Shown: positions 34,628 through 43,735 of the stretch, in pieces
Layout: every line of letters begins with the position of its first letter
Position numbering within the stretch: position 1 is the first letter of the stretch
DNA from: Hymenobacter sp. UV11
GTDB taxonomy: Bacteria > Bacteroidota > Bacteroidia > Cytophagales > Hymenobacteraceae
DNA: 64,000 nucleotides
Direction: 5' to 3'
Assembly: GCF_004684095.1 (NCBI RefSeq)
Contig: NZ_SRII01000017.1
Location: forward strand, 16,317 to 80,316
Position numbers and translations under genes: made by a program
The notes under the pieces: model-generated
What the model was told of the DNA's origin: nothing
Seen by the model: the letters and a program-made list of their open reading frames with translations, nothing else
Database searches by the model: none

Positions 34628-35893
34628 GTGCACTCCTACCCGACCCATCTCATTACTCACGTCCACCTAGAGCACCAGCAGGCTTTCCCCTCGCTCACAC
34701 ATGAACGACAGGGCCACTACCTGTTATTTTGGTGGAAAGAAATTGCGCTGGGACACTTATTCATTGCACCAGACCATACGCTCACTGAGGAAGCATATTG
34801 GCTAGCGTTGGCTACAGCTATTGCCCCCGCTATTCAGCAGTATGCCTCCAAGCAGCATATCGGCGATGCACCGTGGCAACTGTGGCTGGTTCAAAGAGAA
34901 GCTAAGCGCTGGATGGCGTGGATGGAGGTTATTTTTTCAACCTGGCTCCCTGCGGTTGTGCCTGAGCAGGTATCGGTTACGGTAATTATTTGCACGCGTA
35001 ACCGAGCTTTGCAACTGCGTCGATGCCTGCAAATGCTGCACGCGCTAAGTTGTGCTCCGGCCGAGATAGTCGTGGTTGATAATGCACCCAGTGACACCCG
35101 CACCCAAGCGGTTGTCCAGGAGTTTGCGGGGGTAGTGTACATCAGGGAACCCCGGGAAGGGCTGGACATTGCCCGCAATACCGGCATCCGGGCTGCCCAC
35201 TGCCCGGTGGTCACTTTCGTCGACGATGACGTGGTTGTGCACCCCATGCTACTGTATCGCGTCTGGGAAACGTTTCAAGACCCCACGACGGCGGCGATGA
35301 CGGGCCTTATTATTGCCTTGAGCCTGCAAACGGAAGCCCAGCTGATCTTTGAACAGTGCTGGAGCTTTAATCGGGGATACGTTGACAAGGTGTATACTCC
35401 AGGCTATGTCCGCGCTGCTACCAGCCAGGTTTCCCAGGTCGGCGATATAGGAGCGGGTGCCAACATGGCTTTCCGGAAGTCAATCTTTGAGGAGGTCGGG
35501 TATTTTCATGAGCTGCTGGACGTAGGAGCCGCCGGTTGCAGCGGAGATGCGGAGATATGGCATCGGATTCTACTCCGGGGGCACTTCATCCGCTATGTTC
35601 CCCGCGCCATTGCCTACCATGAACACCGCCGAGACATTGCCGGCTTAAAACGCCAACTCTATTACTACATGCGGGGTCATGTTGTCGCGGCCCTCATCCA
35701 GCATAAGCAGCACCCACAAGCCGATTACTCACGCTACCTGTATCTAAGGCTTCCCAAGTACTATGCCCACCTTATCAAGGCTGGATTACCGTTCTTTCGC
35801 TTTCGCAGCCAGACGCTATGGTCTGAGTTAAAAGGTATAGTCTCCGGTTTCGCGTTCTACTACTGGAAGCAGAATAGGATGCCTAAATTATAG
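34628..35893 (+). CDS. Glycosyltransferase family 2 with extra N-terminal domain
   Basis: About 421 aa. Residues 1-110 form an extension (HLEHQQAFPSL, HYLLFWWKEIALGHLFIAP) found before GT2 domains in other Bacteroidota and cyanobacteria; its function is unknown. The GT2 part follows: VTVIICTRNRALQLRRCLQML, VVDNAPSDTRT, EGLDIARNTGIRAA, VTFVDDDVVVHP, and CSGDAEIWHRILLRGH. The frame is open from 34553 inside wzt, but GTG 34628, 8 bp after the wzt stop, gives a natural start. Confidence 0.85.
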   Translation: MHSYPTHLITHVHLEHQQAFPSLTHERQGHYLLFWWKEIALGHLFIAPDHTLTEEAYWLALATAIAPAIQQYASKQHIGDAPWQLWLVQREAKRWMAWMEVIFSTWLPAVVPEQVSVTVIICTRNRALQLRRCLQMLHALSCAPAEIVVVDNAPSDTRTQAVVQEFAGVVYIREPREGLDIARNTGIRAAHCPVVTFVDDDVVVHPMLLYRVWETFQDPTTAAMTGLIIALSLQTEAQLIFEQCWSFNRGYVDKVYTPGYVRAATSQVSQVGDIGAGANMAFRKSIFEEVGYFHELLDVGAAGCSGDAEIWHRILLRGHFIRYVPRAIAYHEHRRDIAGLKRQLYYYMRGHVVAALIQHKQHPQADYSRYLYLRLPKYYAHLIKAGLPFFRFRSQTLWSELKGIVSGFAFYYWKQNRMPKL

Positions 35894-35901
35894 TCTTCGG
35901 C

Positions 35902-37518
35902 ATGACCAACAGATCGACTACGGTCTACCCGTTAATTTCCGTAATTATCCCCTGCTATAATCACGGAGTCTACTTAGCAGAAGCGCTGGCCAGTATCCAG
36001 CGACAGGAATACCCCGCTGTCGAAGTGGTGGTAGTGGACGACGGCTCAACCGATGATACCGAGGACGTCGCACAACGTTACCCGTGGGTCCGATACATTT
36101 ACCAGACCAATCAGGGACTTTCTGCGGCTCGAAACACTGGAATAGCTCATAGCACAGGCCAGTACTTGGTATTCCTGGACGCCGACGATTGGCTCCTACC
36201 GGAAGCGTTAAAAACCAACGCACAGTGGCTGCAACAAAACGCAGCCCTGGCTTTCGTATCCGGGGGTCACGACAAAGTATTAACGGCAACGGGTAAGGTT
36301 AGCGACGATTCACAGGAGGTTGCCACCGACCATTACCTCCAACTGCTACAAGGGAATTACATTGGAATGCACGCCGCCGTGATGTATCATCGCTGGGTGT
36401 TCGATGAGTTTGCCTATGACACCTCCCTAGACGCCTGTGAGGACTATGACCTTTACTTGCGAATAGCCCGAGCGCATCCCATCGCGCACCATACCCAGCG
36501 AATTGCCGCCTACCGATTGCACAGCACCAACATGTCCGGCAACGTGCCGTTGATGCTATCTACGGTACTTACTGCATTGAGCTCGCAACAGCCACATTTG
36601 CGAACGCCCCGTGAAAAGCAAGCATACGTGCAGGGCCGAGCCATTTGGAAGCACTACTATGGTCAGAAGTTATATGACCACCTCAGCGTGAATGAACGAG
36701 CAGCGACCAAGGCAGAGCTATTAATGCTACTGGAAGTAAAACCCTTCTTATTAACTCGCTATCTTTCAGACCTAACCGCCGCCAAGTTGAAAAAGCTCCT
36801 CAAAAGGTATATTCCCAATGCCGGGCTGAAGCTGCTGCACAAGGCCGGTATGTATAAGAACTTTCTTCCAGCGGTTGGCCGGGTAGCTACGGGAGACTTC
36901 GCCCGGCTTGCGCCTTTTAGCACTGAGTTCGGCTATGACCGGGGTGGGCCCGTGGACCGGTACTACATCGAGAACTTCCTGCGGGGAGCGGCAGCGGCCA
37001 TCCGGGGCCGCGTTCTGGAAATTGGTGACAATGAGTACACCCTACAGTTTGGCCAGGCAGTTACGCAGAGTGATATCCTGCACGTGGATGTCAGCAACCC
37101 GTACGCCACGTTCATAGGCGACCTGAGCCATGCGCCTCACCTGCCGGATAATGGGTTTGATTGCATCGTCCTCACCCAGACCCTGCACTTAATCTATGAG
37201 TATCGGAAAGCTTTGGTCACCTGTCATCGCATCCTGAAGCCCGGGGGTACGCTGCTGCTTACCGTACCAGGCATTACCCCCATTGACCATGGCGAATGGA
37301 AAAAGACCTGGTATTGGTCATTCACCGACAGCGCCTTACACCGATTACTAGCCGAAACTTTTCCGGTTGAAACGACTGAAATACAGTCGTTCGGCAATGT
37401 CTTTATCGCGTCTGCTTTTCTATATGGCCTAGGCCGCTCCGAAGTAACCAAAGAACAACTGGACCACTACGACCCCCAATTTCAGATTATCAACGCTGTA
37501 AAAGCCGTGAAGGCCTAG
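35902..37518 (+). CDS. Glycosyltransferase 2 - methyltransferase fusion
   Basis: 538 aa with two enzyme domains. GT2 (about 10-230): ISVIIPCYNHGVYLAEALASIQ, VVDDGSTDDTEDVA, FLDADDWLLPEAL, DACEDYDLYLRIAR. A basic helical linker follows (LKKLLKRYIPNAGLKLLH). The class I SAM-dependent methyltransferase (about 365-500) shows RGRVLEIGDNEYTLQFG (motif I), FDCIVLTQTLHLIYEYRKAL and LKPGGTLLLTVPG. Motif I is degenerate (GDNEYT instead of GCGxG). It may add a sugar and methylate it, which fits a chain-terminating role with Wzt. Confidence 0.85.
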   Translation: MTNRSTTVYPLISVIIPCYNHGVYLAEALASIQRQEYPAVEVVVVDDGSTDDTEDVAQRYPWVRYIYQTNQGLSAARNTGIAHSTGQYLVFLDADDWLLPEALKTNAQWLQQNAALAFVSGGHDKVLTATGKVSDDSQEVATDHYLQLLQGNYIGMHAAVMYHRWVFDEFAYDTSLDACEDYDLYLRIARAHPIAHHTQRIAAYRLHSTNMSGNVPLMLSTVLTALSSQQPHLRTPREKQAYVQGRAIWKHYYGQKLYDHLSVNERAATKAELLMLLEVKPFLLTRYLSDLTAAKLKKLLKRYIPNAGLKLLHKAGMYKNFLPAVGRVATGDFARLAPFSTEFGYDRGGPVDRYYIENFLRGAAAAIRGRVLEIGDNEYTLQFGQAVTQSDILHVDVSNPYATFIGDLSHAPHLPDNGFDCIVLTQTLHLIYEYRKALVTCHRILKPGGTLLLTVPGITPIDHGEWKKTWYWSFTDSALHRLLAETFPVETTEIQSFGNVFIASAFLYGLGRSEVTKEQLDHYDPQFQIINAVKAVKA

Positions 37519-37522
37519 TCTT

Positions 37523-38539
37523 GTGATTCGAAAGCTTCTCTCTACTATCCATATCCTGCCAGAACCCCAGGCGTGCGTACTCATGTACCACCGCATTGCC
37601 GCGCCGACGTCTGATATCTGGAACATCGCCGTGGAGTCCGCTAATTTTGAGCAGCACGTCCGGGTACTTAAAGTCTCGTATCACGTCGTTTCCACGACGG
37701 AGTTAGTAGAATCGATAGCTCGCCAGACGATAAGAAAGAACAGCGTGGCTTTGACGTTTGACGACGGCTATGCGGATAATTTCTTAGTTGCCAAGCCAAT
37801 TCTGGACCATTACGGGCTGCCTGCCACATTTTTCATCACGTCCCATTATACGGACCAGAAAGAAGAATTCTGGTGGGATGAGCTTGAGCACCTAGTGCTG
37901 TTTTCGGTTCACCTCCCATGTCTCTTCTCGCATACAATTAGCGGTCAGTTCATTGAGGTCTCTTTAGGAGCCGAAGCCAGCCTAAGCCCCAATGCCCAGC
38001 AGCAACACCAGCACTGGGATGCCAGCGAAACACCGCCCACCGCACGGTGCGCCCTATTTCTTCGCCTCTGGCAACTGCTGCGCCCCCTCCCCTATCTGGA
38101 ACAGCAGCTGCACCTGCAGCGCATCCGACAATGGGCCGGCGCCATTCCCAGCCAACGGCTCGCTTACAGAAGCATGTCACTGAATCAACTGCAATCTTTA
38201 AGCAGTAGCCCATTGCATGAGCTTGGCATACATACAGTATCTCACCCAGCGCTGGCCTCCCATTCGCCTGATTTTCAGCGGCAAGAATTACTGAGTAACC
38301 AATCTTTTTTGGAAAAGGCCACGGGTAAAAAGCCGAACGTTATTGCCTATCCCTACGGCAGCTACAATCAGGAAACAATCGAGGCCGTAACGGAGGCAGG
38401 ATGCAAGGCGGCATTTACAACGGAAGAAAGAACAGTCAACCGTTGGTCGGACCGCTACCGTCTCGGCCGCTTTCAAGTACCCAATTGCACCGGAGCTACA
38501 TTTACGCAGCGCCTGCAGCAGTGGCAGAAAAGAGATTAA
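37523..38539 (+). CDS. Polysaccharide deacetylase (NodB domain, CE4)
   Basis: 338 aa. NodB motif 1 TFDDGYADN (78-86) holds the base and metal Asp, motif 2 HTVSHPAL (about 235-243) the metal His pair, and a PYPYG-like motif appears as IAYPYGSYN. It removes N- or O-acyl groups from a glycan. An insert of about 90 residues lies between motifs 1 and 2 (LFSVHLPCLF to QWAGAIP). GTG 37523 starts 5 bp after the previous stop. No signal peptide is evident, which is unusual for a secreted CE4. Confidence 0.87.
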   Translation: MIRKLLSTIHILPEPQACVLMYHRIAAPTSDIWNIAVESANFEQHVRVLKVSYHVVSTTELVESIARQTIRKNSVALTFDDGYADNFLVAKPILDHYGLPATFFITSHYTDQKEEFWWDELEHLVLFSVHLPCLFSHTISGQFIEVSLGAEASLSPNAQQQHQHWDASETPPTARCALFLRLWQLLRPLPYLEQQLHLQRIRQWAGAIPSQRLAYRSMSLNQLQSLSSSPLHELGIHTVSHPALASHSPDFQRQELLSNQSFLEKATGKKPNVIAYPYGSYNQETIEAVTEAGCKAAFTTEERTVNRWSDRYRLGRFQVPNCTGATFTQRLQQWQKRD

Positions 38540-38548
38540 CCCGACTCC

Positions 38549-39472
38549 ATGGCCCTTACTGCCCTTCCGCTTGTCACCGTCGTAATTGCCTTCTTAAACG
38601 AAGAGCGATTCCTTACTGAGGCAGTTGAGAGCGTGCTGAAGCAGACTTACTCGCATTGGGAGCTTATGTTGGTAGATGATGGCTCTACCGACCAAAGCAC
38701 GGTCCTGGCGCAATCGTACGCCAAACTGCTTCCTGACAGAATTCACTACTGCGAGCACGAAGGCCACTGCAACAAAGGCCTGAGTGCCAGCCGAAATCAT
38801 GGAATTCGCAAAGGTAATGGGCATTTAATTGCCCTGCTCGACGCCGACGATGTCTGGCTACCCGACAAGCTCACCAGACAAGTAGCCGTCTTTCGTAACC
38901 ACCCAGTCATCGCTCTAGTTGCGGAAGCTTCACTGTACTGGTATAGCTGGAGTTTATCGGAGAAAGCGGACCGCGCCATACCAGTCGGTGTACCTGCTGA
39001 CCGGGCTTATGTGCCTCCTCAGCTTTTATTTGCTATGTACCCCTTAGGCTCCCATTCTGCACCGTGCCCATCGGGGTTGATGTTTAACAGGGAGGCCTTT
39101 GTAGCAGTGGGAGGATTTGAAGAGTCTTTTGCGGATAACTATCAGCTATACGAAGACCAAGCCTTTCTCAGTAAGATATATTTAAGAAAATTTGTTTATA
39201 TATCATCCGACTGTAATAATCTATACCGCCAACGCCAAGGATCCATTGTGCAATCAGTGAAGGAGAATGGACATTATGATGACGTACGGGGATATTTCCT
39301 GCAATGGTTTTTAACCTACCTGAAGCAAGAAGGCGTCGCCAACAAGAAGTTAATTAAGCTGGTAAGACAGTGTCTCTTGCCTTATCACCACCCAATTATT
39401 TATCGCTTCCTGAAAGTGCCTTTGGACAGGGCGCTCAGTAAGGCTGCGAGGCTAATACGGCAATATGCGTGA
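38549..39472 (+). CDS. Glycosyltransferase family 2
   Basis: 307 aa. LVTVVIAFLNEERFLTEAVESVLKQTYSHWELMLVDDGSTDQS and LIALLDADDVWLPDKLTRQ are typical GT2 motifs, with YQLYEDQAFLSKIYL as the catalytic-base region. Its stop overlaps the next gene's start. Confidence 0.9.
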   Translation: MALTALPLVTVVIAFLNEERFLTEAVESVLKQTYSHWELMLVDDGSTDQSTVLAQSYAKLLPDRIHYCEHEGHCNKGLSASRNHGIRKGNGHLIALLDADDVWLPDKLTRQVAVFRNHPVIALVAEASLYWYSWSLSEKADRAIPVGVPADRAYVPPQLLFAMYPLGSHSAPCPSGLMFNREAFVAVGGFEESFADNYQLYEDQAFLSKIYLRKFVYISSDCNNLYRQRQGSIVQSVKENGHYDDVRGYFLQWFLTYLKQEGVANKKLIKLVRQCLLPYHHPIIYRFLKVPLDRALSKAARLIRQYA

Positions 39473-40467
39473 TGGATGCTCCTAAAATGTCCGTTATAAT
39501 GCCGGTCTATAACGCCCAGCAGTTTTTGGCTGAAGCAATAGATAGTATTCTGCTGCAATCTTTTACCAATTTCGAATTCATCATTATAGATGATTGCTCT
39601 GGTGACTGCAGCCCCAGCATTGTTCAATCGTATGATGACCCTCGAATCAGGTTTTACCGGAATGAGCAAAATCTCGGAATCAGCCACACCCTAAACAGAG
39701 CTATCTCATTAGCAAGTAGCGACTTAATTGCCCGCATGGATGCGGATGACCGGAGCCACCCGCAACGACTGCAAATACAGTACGATTACCTGCAGGCGCA
39801 CCCGGCGTGTGCAATGGTCTCTTGCTTCGTCAAAGTAATTGCCGAGGATGGCACCTTTATTCGCCAGGATGCTTTCGACAATGCTTTTTACTATTATAAC
39901 CTAACGTTTATCTGCTGGATTTACCATTCCACTGTTGTTTACCGAAAACAAGCCGTTCAACAGGTTGGGCTGTATACGGTGCCTTACTCCGAAGATTTTG
40001 AGCTATTCTGGCAGCTTTCCAGACGGTTTATCATCGCCAACCTATCAACCGTATTACTGGATTATCGGGAAACAAAGCAGAGCTTACACCAGACAATCAG
40101 GAAGCAAGAGTACTTGCAAGCGCAACAGGAACAGGTACTGCGCAACATACGCTACTACACCAGCGACTCCTTTCCCATTAAAGAGAGCCACATCCAGTGC
40201 TTACAGCATAATTTCCAGCCTTTACTCGCAGAGCAAAGCGTCAAAAGCATCATGAAAGCTCTTGAGAAATTGAATTTTATATCCCATTGCATCGCGGCAA
40301 GAAGCAATATCAACCTTGATAGGAGCGCCATAGAAGATGCCGCCGCTCATAAAAAGGCATTCATTGTTTCATTCTACGCCAAAAATTTATCAAAATCCAA
40401 AGGCATTTGGCTACTAATACGCTTAAAATCTTTTCGATTAATATTATGGGAATTTTTGCACATATAA
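39472..40467 (+). CDS. Glycosyltransferase family 2
   Basis: GT-A enzyme: MSVIMPVYNAQQFLAEAIDSILLQSFTNFEFIIIDDCSGDCS, LIARMDADDRSHPQRLQIQ (metal motif), PYSEDFELFWQLSRRF. The start is TGATG-coupled to the previous gene; GTG 39469 is the alternative. It closes the second polysaccharide operon (31425-40467). Confidence 0.9.
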   Translation: MDAPKMSVIMPVYNAQQFLAEAIDSILLQSFTNFEFIIIDDCSGDCSPSIVQSYDDPRIRFYRNEQNLGISHTLNRAISLASSDLIARMDADDRSHPQRLQIQYDYLQAHPACAMVSCFVKVIAEDGTFIRQDAFDNAFYYYNLTFICWIYHSTVVYRKQAVQQVGLYTVPYSEDFELFWQLSRRFIIANLSTVLLDYRETKQSLHQTIRKQEYLQAQQEQVLRNIRYYTSDSFPIKESHIQCLQHNFQPLLAEQSVKSIMKALEKLNFISHCIAARSNINLDRSAIEDAAAHKKAFIVSFYAKNLSKSKGIWLLIRLKSFRLILWEFLHI

Positions 40468-40496
40468 CTTATATTACTAAACGACTATGGACTGTA

Positions 40497-40695
40497 TGTA
40501 TACGGCCCATAGCCGGCCGCGTGGGAGGAAGCTCAGGCCAAGAAAGCTCGTTGCTGGGTTGTGCAGTGCATTCACTCCTGGATCAACCACTTCCGCCACC
40601 TGCTGATTCGTTAGGCTAGAATGCCCGGAAACTACCTGGCCCTACTCCGTATTGCCTGCGCCCGAATCAGGTGGTACAAGTATCTTTTTGGCTGA
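40497..40695 (+). pseudogene. IS5-family transposase 3' relic
   Basis: Reading to TGA at 40693-40695 gives KKARCWVVQCIHSWINHFRHLLIR, a TAG, then NYLALLRIACARIRWYKYLFG. This is the C-terminus of an IS5/ISL2-type transposase (WVVExxHSWxNRFRxLLIR, xxYLALLxxAC). No upstream part is recognisable in the gap 40468-40895. Confidence 0.65.
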
Positions 40696-40895
40696 AGCCG
40701 TTTGCCTATTCGGAAAGACGCTTAGTGAGTAAGGAAACTCTAAATTTTAAGCGATAAATTGGTTAAAATAGTTTTGAAGGCTTACCTTAGTCAAATCAGG
40801 GCAATCTAGAAACTTGGTTTACAGGATTTTGATTTATTTAATTTAATTATTTGAATTTTTAATACTTAATTATTAACTATTAATACATCCAGCCG

Positions 40896-41765
40896 ATGAT
40901 TGCTCAGCTTACTCCGTTTCTTCATCCCGGTGTCGATGTTCATGAGCGGGAGCATTATGTCGAGATACCTATTCGCTCGACCACAGCAGGCTTACTGGCT
41001 AATGTTTATTACTTTAACCACTCAGAATGGGCCGAAGAATACCTGACGTATTGCCACCGCAGCGAGTCATTCCGAAGCCGTTGGCAGGCGGCACTGGGTG
41101 ATTGGACCGGTAAAATAGTCGTTGACATCGGCTGTGGGCCAGGCAACATCTTCGCCACGCTGCAAGGCAAGCCGGAACTGCTAATTGGCATCGACGTGGC
41201 TCCCAAGTCACTGGAGCTAGCGAAGAATTTAGGGTACACCACTGTGCTGGCCGATGCTACTTCCTTGCCCTTTGTGTCCGGCTTTGCCGACGTGGTGATG
41301 CTCAATGCGACTCTGCACCACTGCGAAGACATGGAGGCTATTCTGGCGGAAGCAGCCCGGCTAGTGAAGCCCGGTGGGCTGCTGGTAACGGACCACGATC
41401 CCCAGCGCAGCGCCTGGGACTACAAGGGCGTCGCGAAGCTGCTGTGGAATGGCCGATTGATTTTGTATAAGCTAATAGGAAAGGGCTTTCATAAAACGGA
41501 CAGCCAGCAGCAATGGGGCCTAGCCTGCGAAATTCACCACAAGCCCGGCCACGGCGTCACTAAGGACATGTTCCGCCAGATTTTGCAGCCACTGGACTTC
41601 GAGGTCGCCGTTTATCCTCATAATCACGACCAGGGGGCCGCTGTGCTGCAAGGCCAGAGGGGCAAAGCCGAACTCAAGTACCAAGTTGGTAACCTGCTTT
41701 CGGGCCGCAACCCTAATGCGGATGAGAGTGCCCTGACGCTGATGTGCGTGGCGAAGCGCCGCTAG
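40896..41765 (+). CDS. SAM-dependent methyltransferase (class I)
   Basis: 289 aa. Motif I VVDIGCGPGN (about 75-84), acidic IGIDVAPKSLELA, VLADATSLPF, VVMLNATLHHCEDMEAILAEAARLVKPGGLLVTD. Methyltransferase_11 type, cytoplasmic. The substrate is unknown. It stands 430 bp after the polysaccharide operon behind an AT-rich leader and is likely part of the same function. Confidence 0.88.
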   Translation: MIAQLTPFLHPGVDVHEREHYVEIPIRSTTAGLLANVYYFNHSEWAEEYLTYCHRSESFRSRWQAALGDWTGKIVVDIGCGPGNIFATLQGKPELLIGIDVAPKSLELAKNLGYTTVLADATSLPFVSGFADVVMLNATLHHCEDMEAILAEAARLVKPGGLLVTDHDPQRSAWDYKGVAKLLWNGRLILYKLIGKGFHKTDSQQQWGLACEIHHKPGHGVTKDMFRQILQPLDFEVAVYPHNHDQGAAVLQGQRGKAELKYQVGNLLSGRNPNADESALTLMCVAKRR

Positions 41766-41825
41766 GGTGGCTGAAATGATTGGGAAATTACTTCTAGTCA
41801 ATTTTATATTAGCTCAAACTGCGTA

Positions 41826-41883
41826 AGCTTGCTGTCGGTCAAGACATGAAACACCTGTTTCATGTCTTGACCGACAGCAAGCT
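41826..41883. repeat. Perfect 28-bp inverted repeat (long hairpin)
   Basis: Arms 41826-41853 and 41856-41883 are exact complements (outer sequence AGCTTGCTGTCGGTCAAG), separated only by CC. The right arm contains the 3' end and stop of the minus-strand hipA relic (41860), so the left arm is an inverted duplication of that gene end. It could terminate transcription or be the scar of a fold-back repair event. Confidence 0.9.
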
Positions 41884-42065
41884 AGTATCGATGAAACGAT
41901 GCCACGCTGGCCCGGTAGACGCAAACTTGAGGAGCATCGTCTGGACAACCTTCTCCCCTAGCACGACGCGCTGGCTTGTCGAAAATCCGCTTTTTCCAGC
42001 ATCCTTTTCTTGCTGTTCATGTTCAGGGCCAACTTTCCCCGGTCTGCTGGCTGTTAAATCGCCCA
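41860..42065 (-). pseudogene. hipA C-terminal relic
   Basis: The minus strand reads QPADRGKLALNMNSKKRMLEK then ADFRQAS, and after a frameshift GEKVVQTMLLKFASTGPAW, HRFIDTSLLS and a stop. This aligns with the C-terminus of the intact HipA-type protein at 58090-59040 (NPADTEELALTLNGRKKNL, TEKVLTGLFTKF, PAWHRFIDSSFLS). Only the last quarter of the gene survives, with at least one frameshift. Confidence 0.72.
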
Positions 42066-42210
42066 AATACTTTATGCGCACTGTCAGCTGGCGGCAGCCG
42101 GCGGCGGTTGAGGGAAACCCGACATCGTCTCTTTGAAGTCTCAGAGGGAGTAGGGAAATAAAAGCGCTAGATACCTTTAGGTCATGTCAAGCTAAGCCTA
42201 TCCTACTGGT

Positions 42211-42997
42211 TTGACAGACACTGAGTGGTGGTTGGTCGAGCCCTACGTGCGCACCAACGGCTATGGTCGGCCGCCCTTTCCCAGCAAGCGCGAGCTACTT
42301 AACGCTATTTTTTACCAATTGCGGGCCGGCAGCGCCTGGCACCTGCTGCTCTACGATTTGCTCCCTGGCGCACGGTGTATAAGCAGTTTGAAGCCTGGCG
42401 CAAGGACGGCACCTGGGACCGCTTGCTCGACGGTCTACGGTGGCAAGTGCGCCAGTTGACGCGCGAAGCCGAACCCACGGCCGGGGTCATCGACTCGCAG
42501 TCCGTGCGCAGGGGCAGTAAAAGGGGGGCTACCACGGCTACGACGCCGGCAAGCAAGTAGCTGGTTGTAAGCGTCATATCGCCGTCGACACGCAGGTTTT
42601 GTCCCTAGCTGTGCTCGTGCAGCCGGCCAGGGTGCAGGACCCAGTCGGCGCGGCTCCGGTGCTGGTGCAGGCCAAGGCCCGGGCGCCTGACTTGCAGGTG
42701 TTCTGAGCCGATGCCCGCTACCAGGGGCCGCTGGCGGCCACGGTGCTGAGCCTGCGCGTGGAGGTAGTCCGGGCCCCACCCGGCACCAAGGGCTTCGTGG
42801 TACTGCCCCGACGCTGGGTCGTGGAGTGTTCCTTCTGCTGGCTCAGCAAGTACCGCCGGGTAGCTGGCCGCGACTACGAAACCAATCCGCGTACTAGTAA
42901 AGCCGTTATCAAAGCATGCTTCTGCCATTTGATGCTGCGACGATTAGCTAAAGGACTCCTCCTGAACATAGCTATTAATTTTCCCCATTCCCGCTAA
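42211..42997 (+). pseudogene. IS5-family transposase, frameshifted
   Basis: Segments in three frames reconstruct an IS427-type transposase. LTDTEWWLVEPYVRTNGYGRPP and RAGSAWHLL come first; then KQFEAWRKDGTWDRL and GVIDSQSVRRGSKRG (first Asp); then KRHIAVDTQVLSLAV, an in-frame TGA near 42706, and RRWVVECSFCWLSKYRRVAGRDYE. Several shifts and the stop make it inactive. Terminal repeats could not be placed. Confidence 0.82.
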
Positions 42998-43048
42998 GAG
43001 TATCTCATCCAATAATCTGCTGCCAGGTAATGCAAAACCACTTTTTAG

Positions 43049-43631
43049 CTTATAAAATCTATTAGTTTGCTTAGTTACTCAGCTAAACCGTAACCCCACT
43101 GACCTGCTAAGAAATTGGTTTTATAAGGCCTACTACCCTGCTCAAAACCACCTGCTGCGCTGTACCGGTTGTTGCCGAAGAACTTGTTAAAAATATTCTG
43201 TGAAACTTATAAAATCCATCAGTGAGCCGTGTCAGAGTACTAAGAGGGCTTTTAAGGTAGCTAATTAAGGTGCGTATAGCATAAAAAGGTAGTAAAATCT
43301 TTAAAAAATTTAATCCCATTTTATGCTTATTTAGATTCCTTTTTTTGTTGTTTTCGATCGAGTATCGTCCTAAATCACTACTTTGAATGCTTTTTTACTT
43401 TAGCTTCAACAAACTTGTAAGTATTTTAAATATTTTCAGGGCTCACAAATTTTTGTGCCTCAGTATTTTAAGTGGCTTAACTAATAGGTTTTATAAGCTG
43501 ACTAATAGCTCTTGTTAACGGAACTATCAGTTAACGCCCCTATGCCCAACTAATAGATTTTATAAGTCAAGTGCTTCGGCCGCCGTTCCGGCTGTGCCGG
43601 GATGATTCCACTAACTAATAGGTTTTATAAG
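43049..43631. promoter_or_regulatory. Iteron-type plasmid replication origin (origin 1)
   Basis: The 18-mer ACTAATAGRTTTTATAAG occurs as direct repeats at 43480-43497, 43549-43566 and 43614-43631 and inverted at 43049-43066. Degenerate forms lie at 43114-43127 and 43206-43223 (inverted). The region is AT-rich and directly precedes a Rep_3-type initiator gene. Direct iterons next to rep would be Rep binding sites for initiation and copy control; the inverted ones could mediate autorepression or handcuffing. Confidence 0.85.
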
Positions 43632-43735
43632 CCACTGTCGTCAAGCAGTCCGATCTTGTTGATAGGTTTCGGTTTTGGCTCTATTACTTACTAATTTGAG
43701 CCGTATGTTTATTCAGTACCACCACTGTAGCAGCT

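Noticed and set aside
41846..42136. 96-codon + strand frame after the methyltransferase
   Set aside because: It is antisense to the hipA relic, and its N-terminus lies inside the palindrome.
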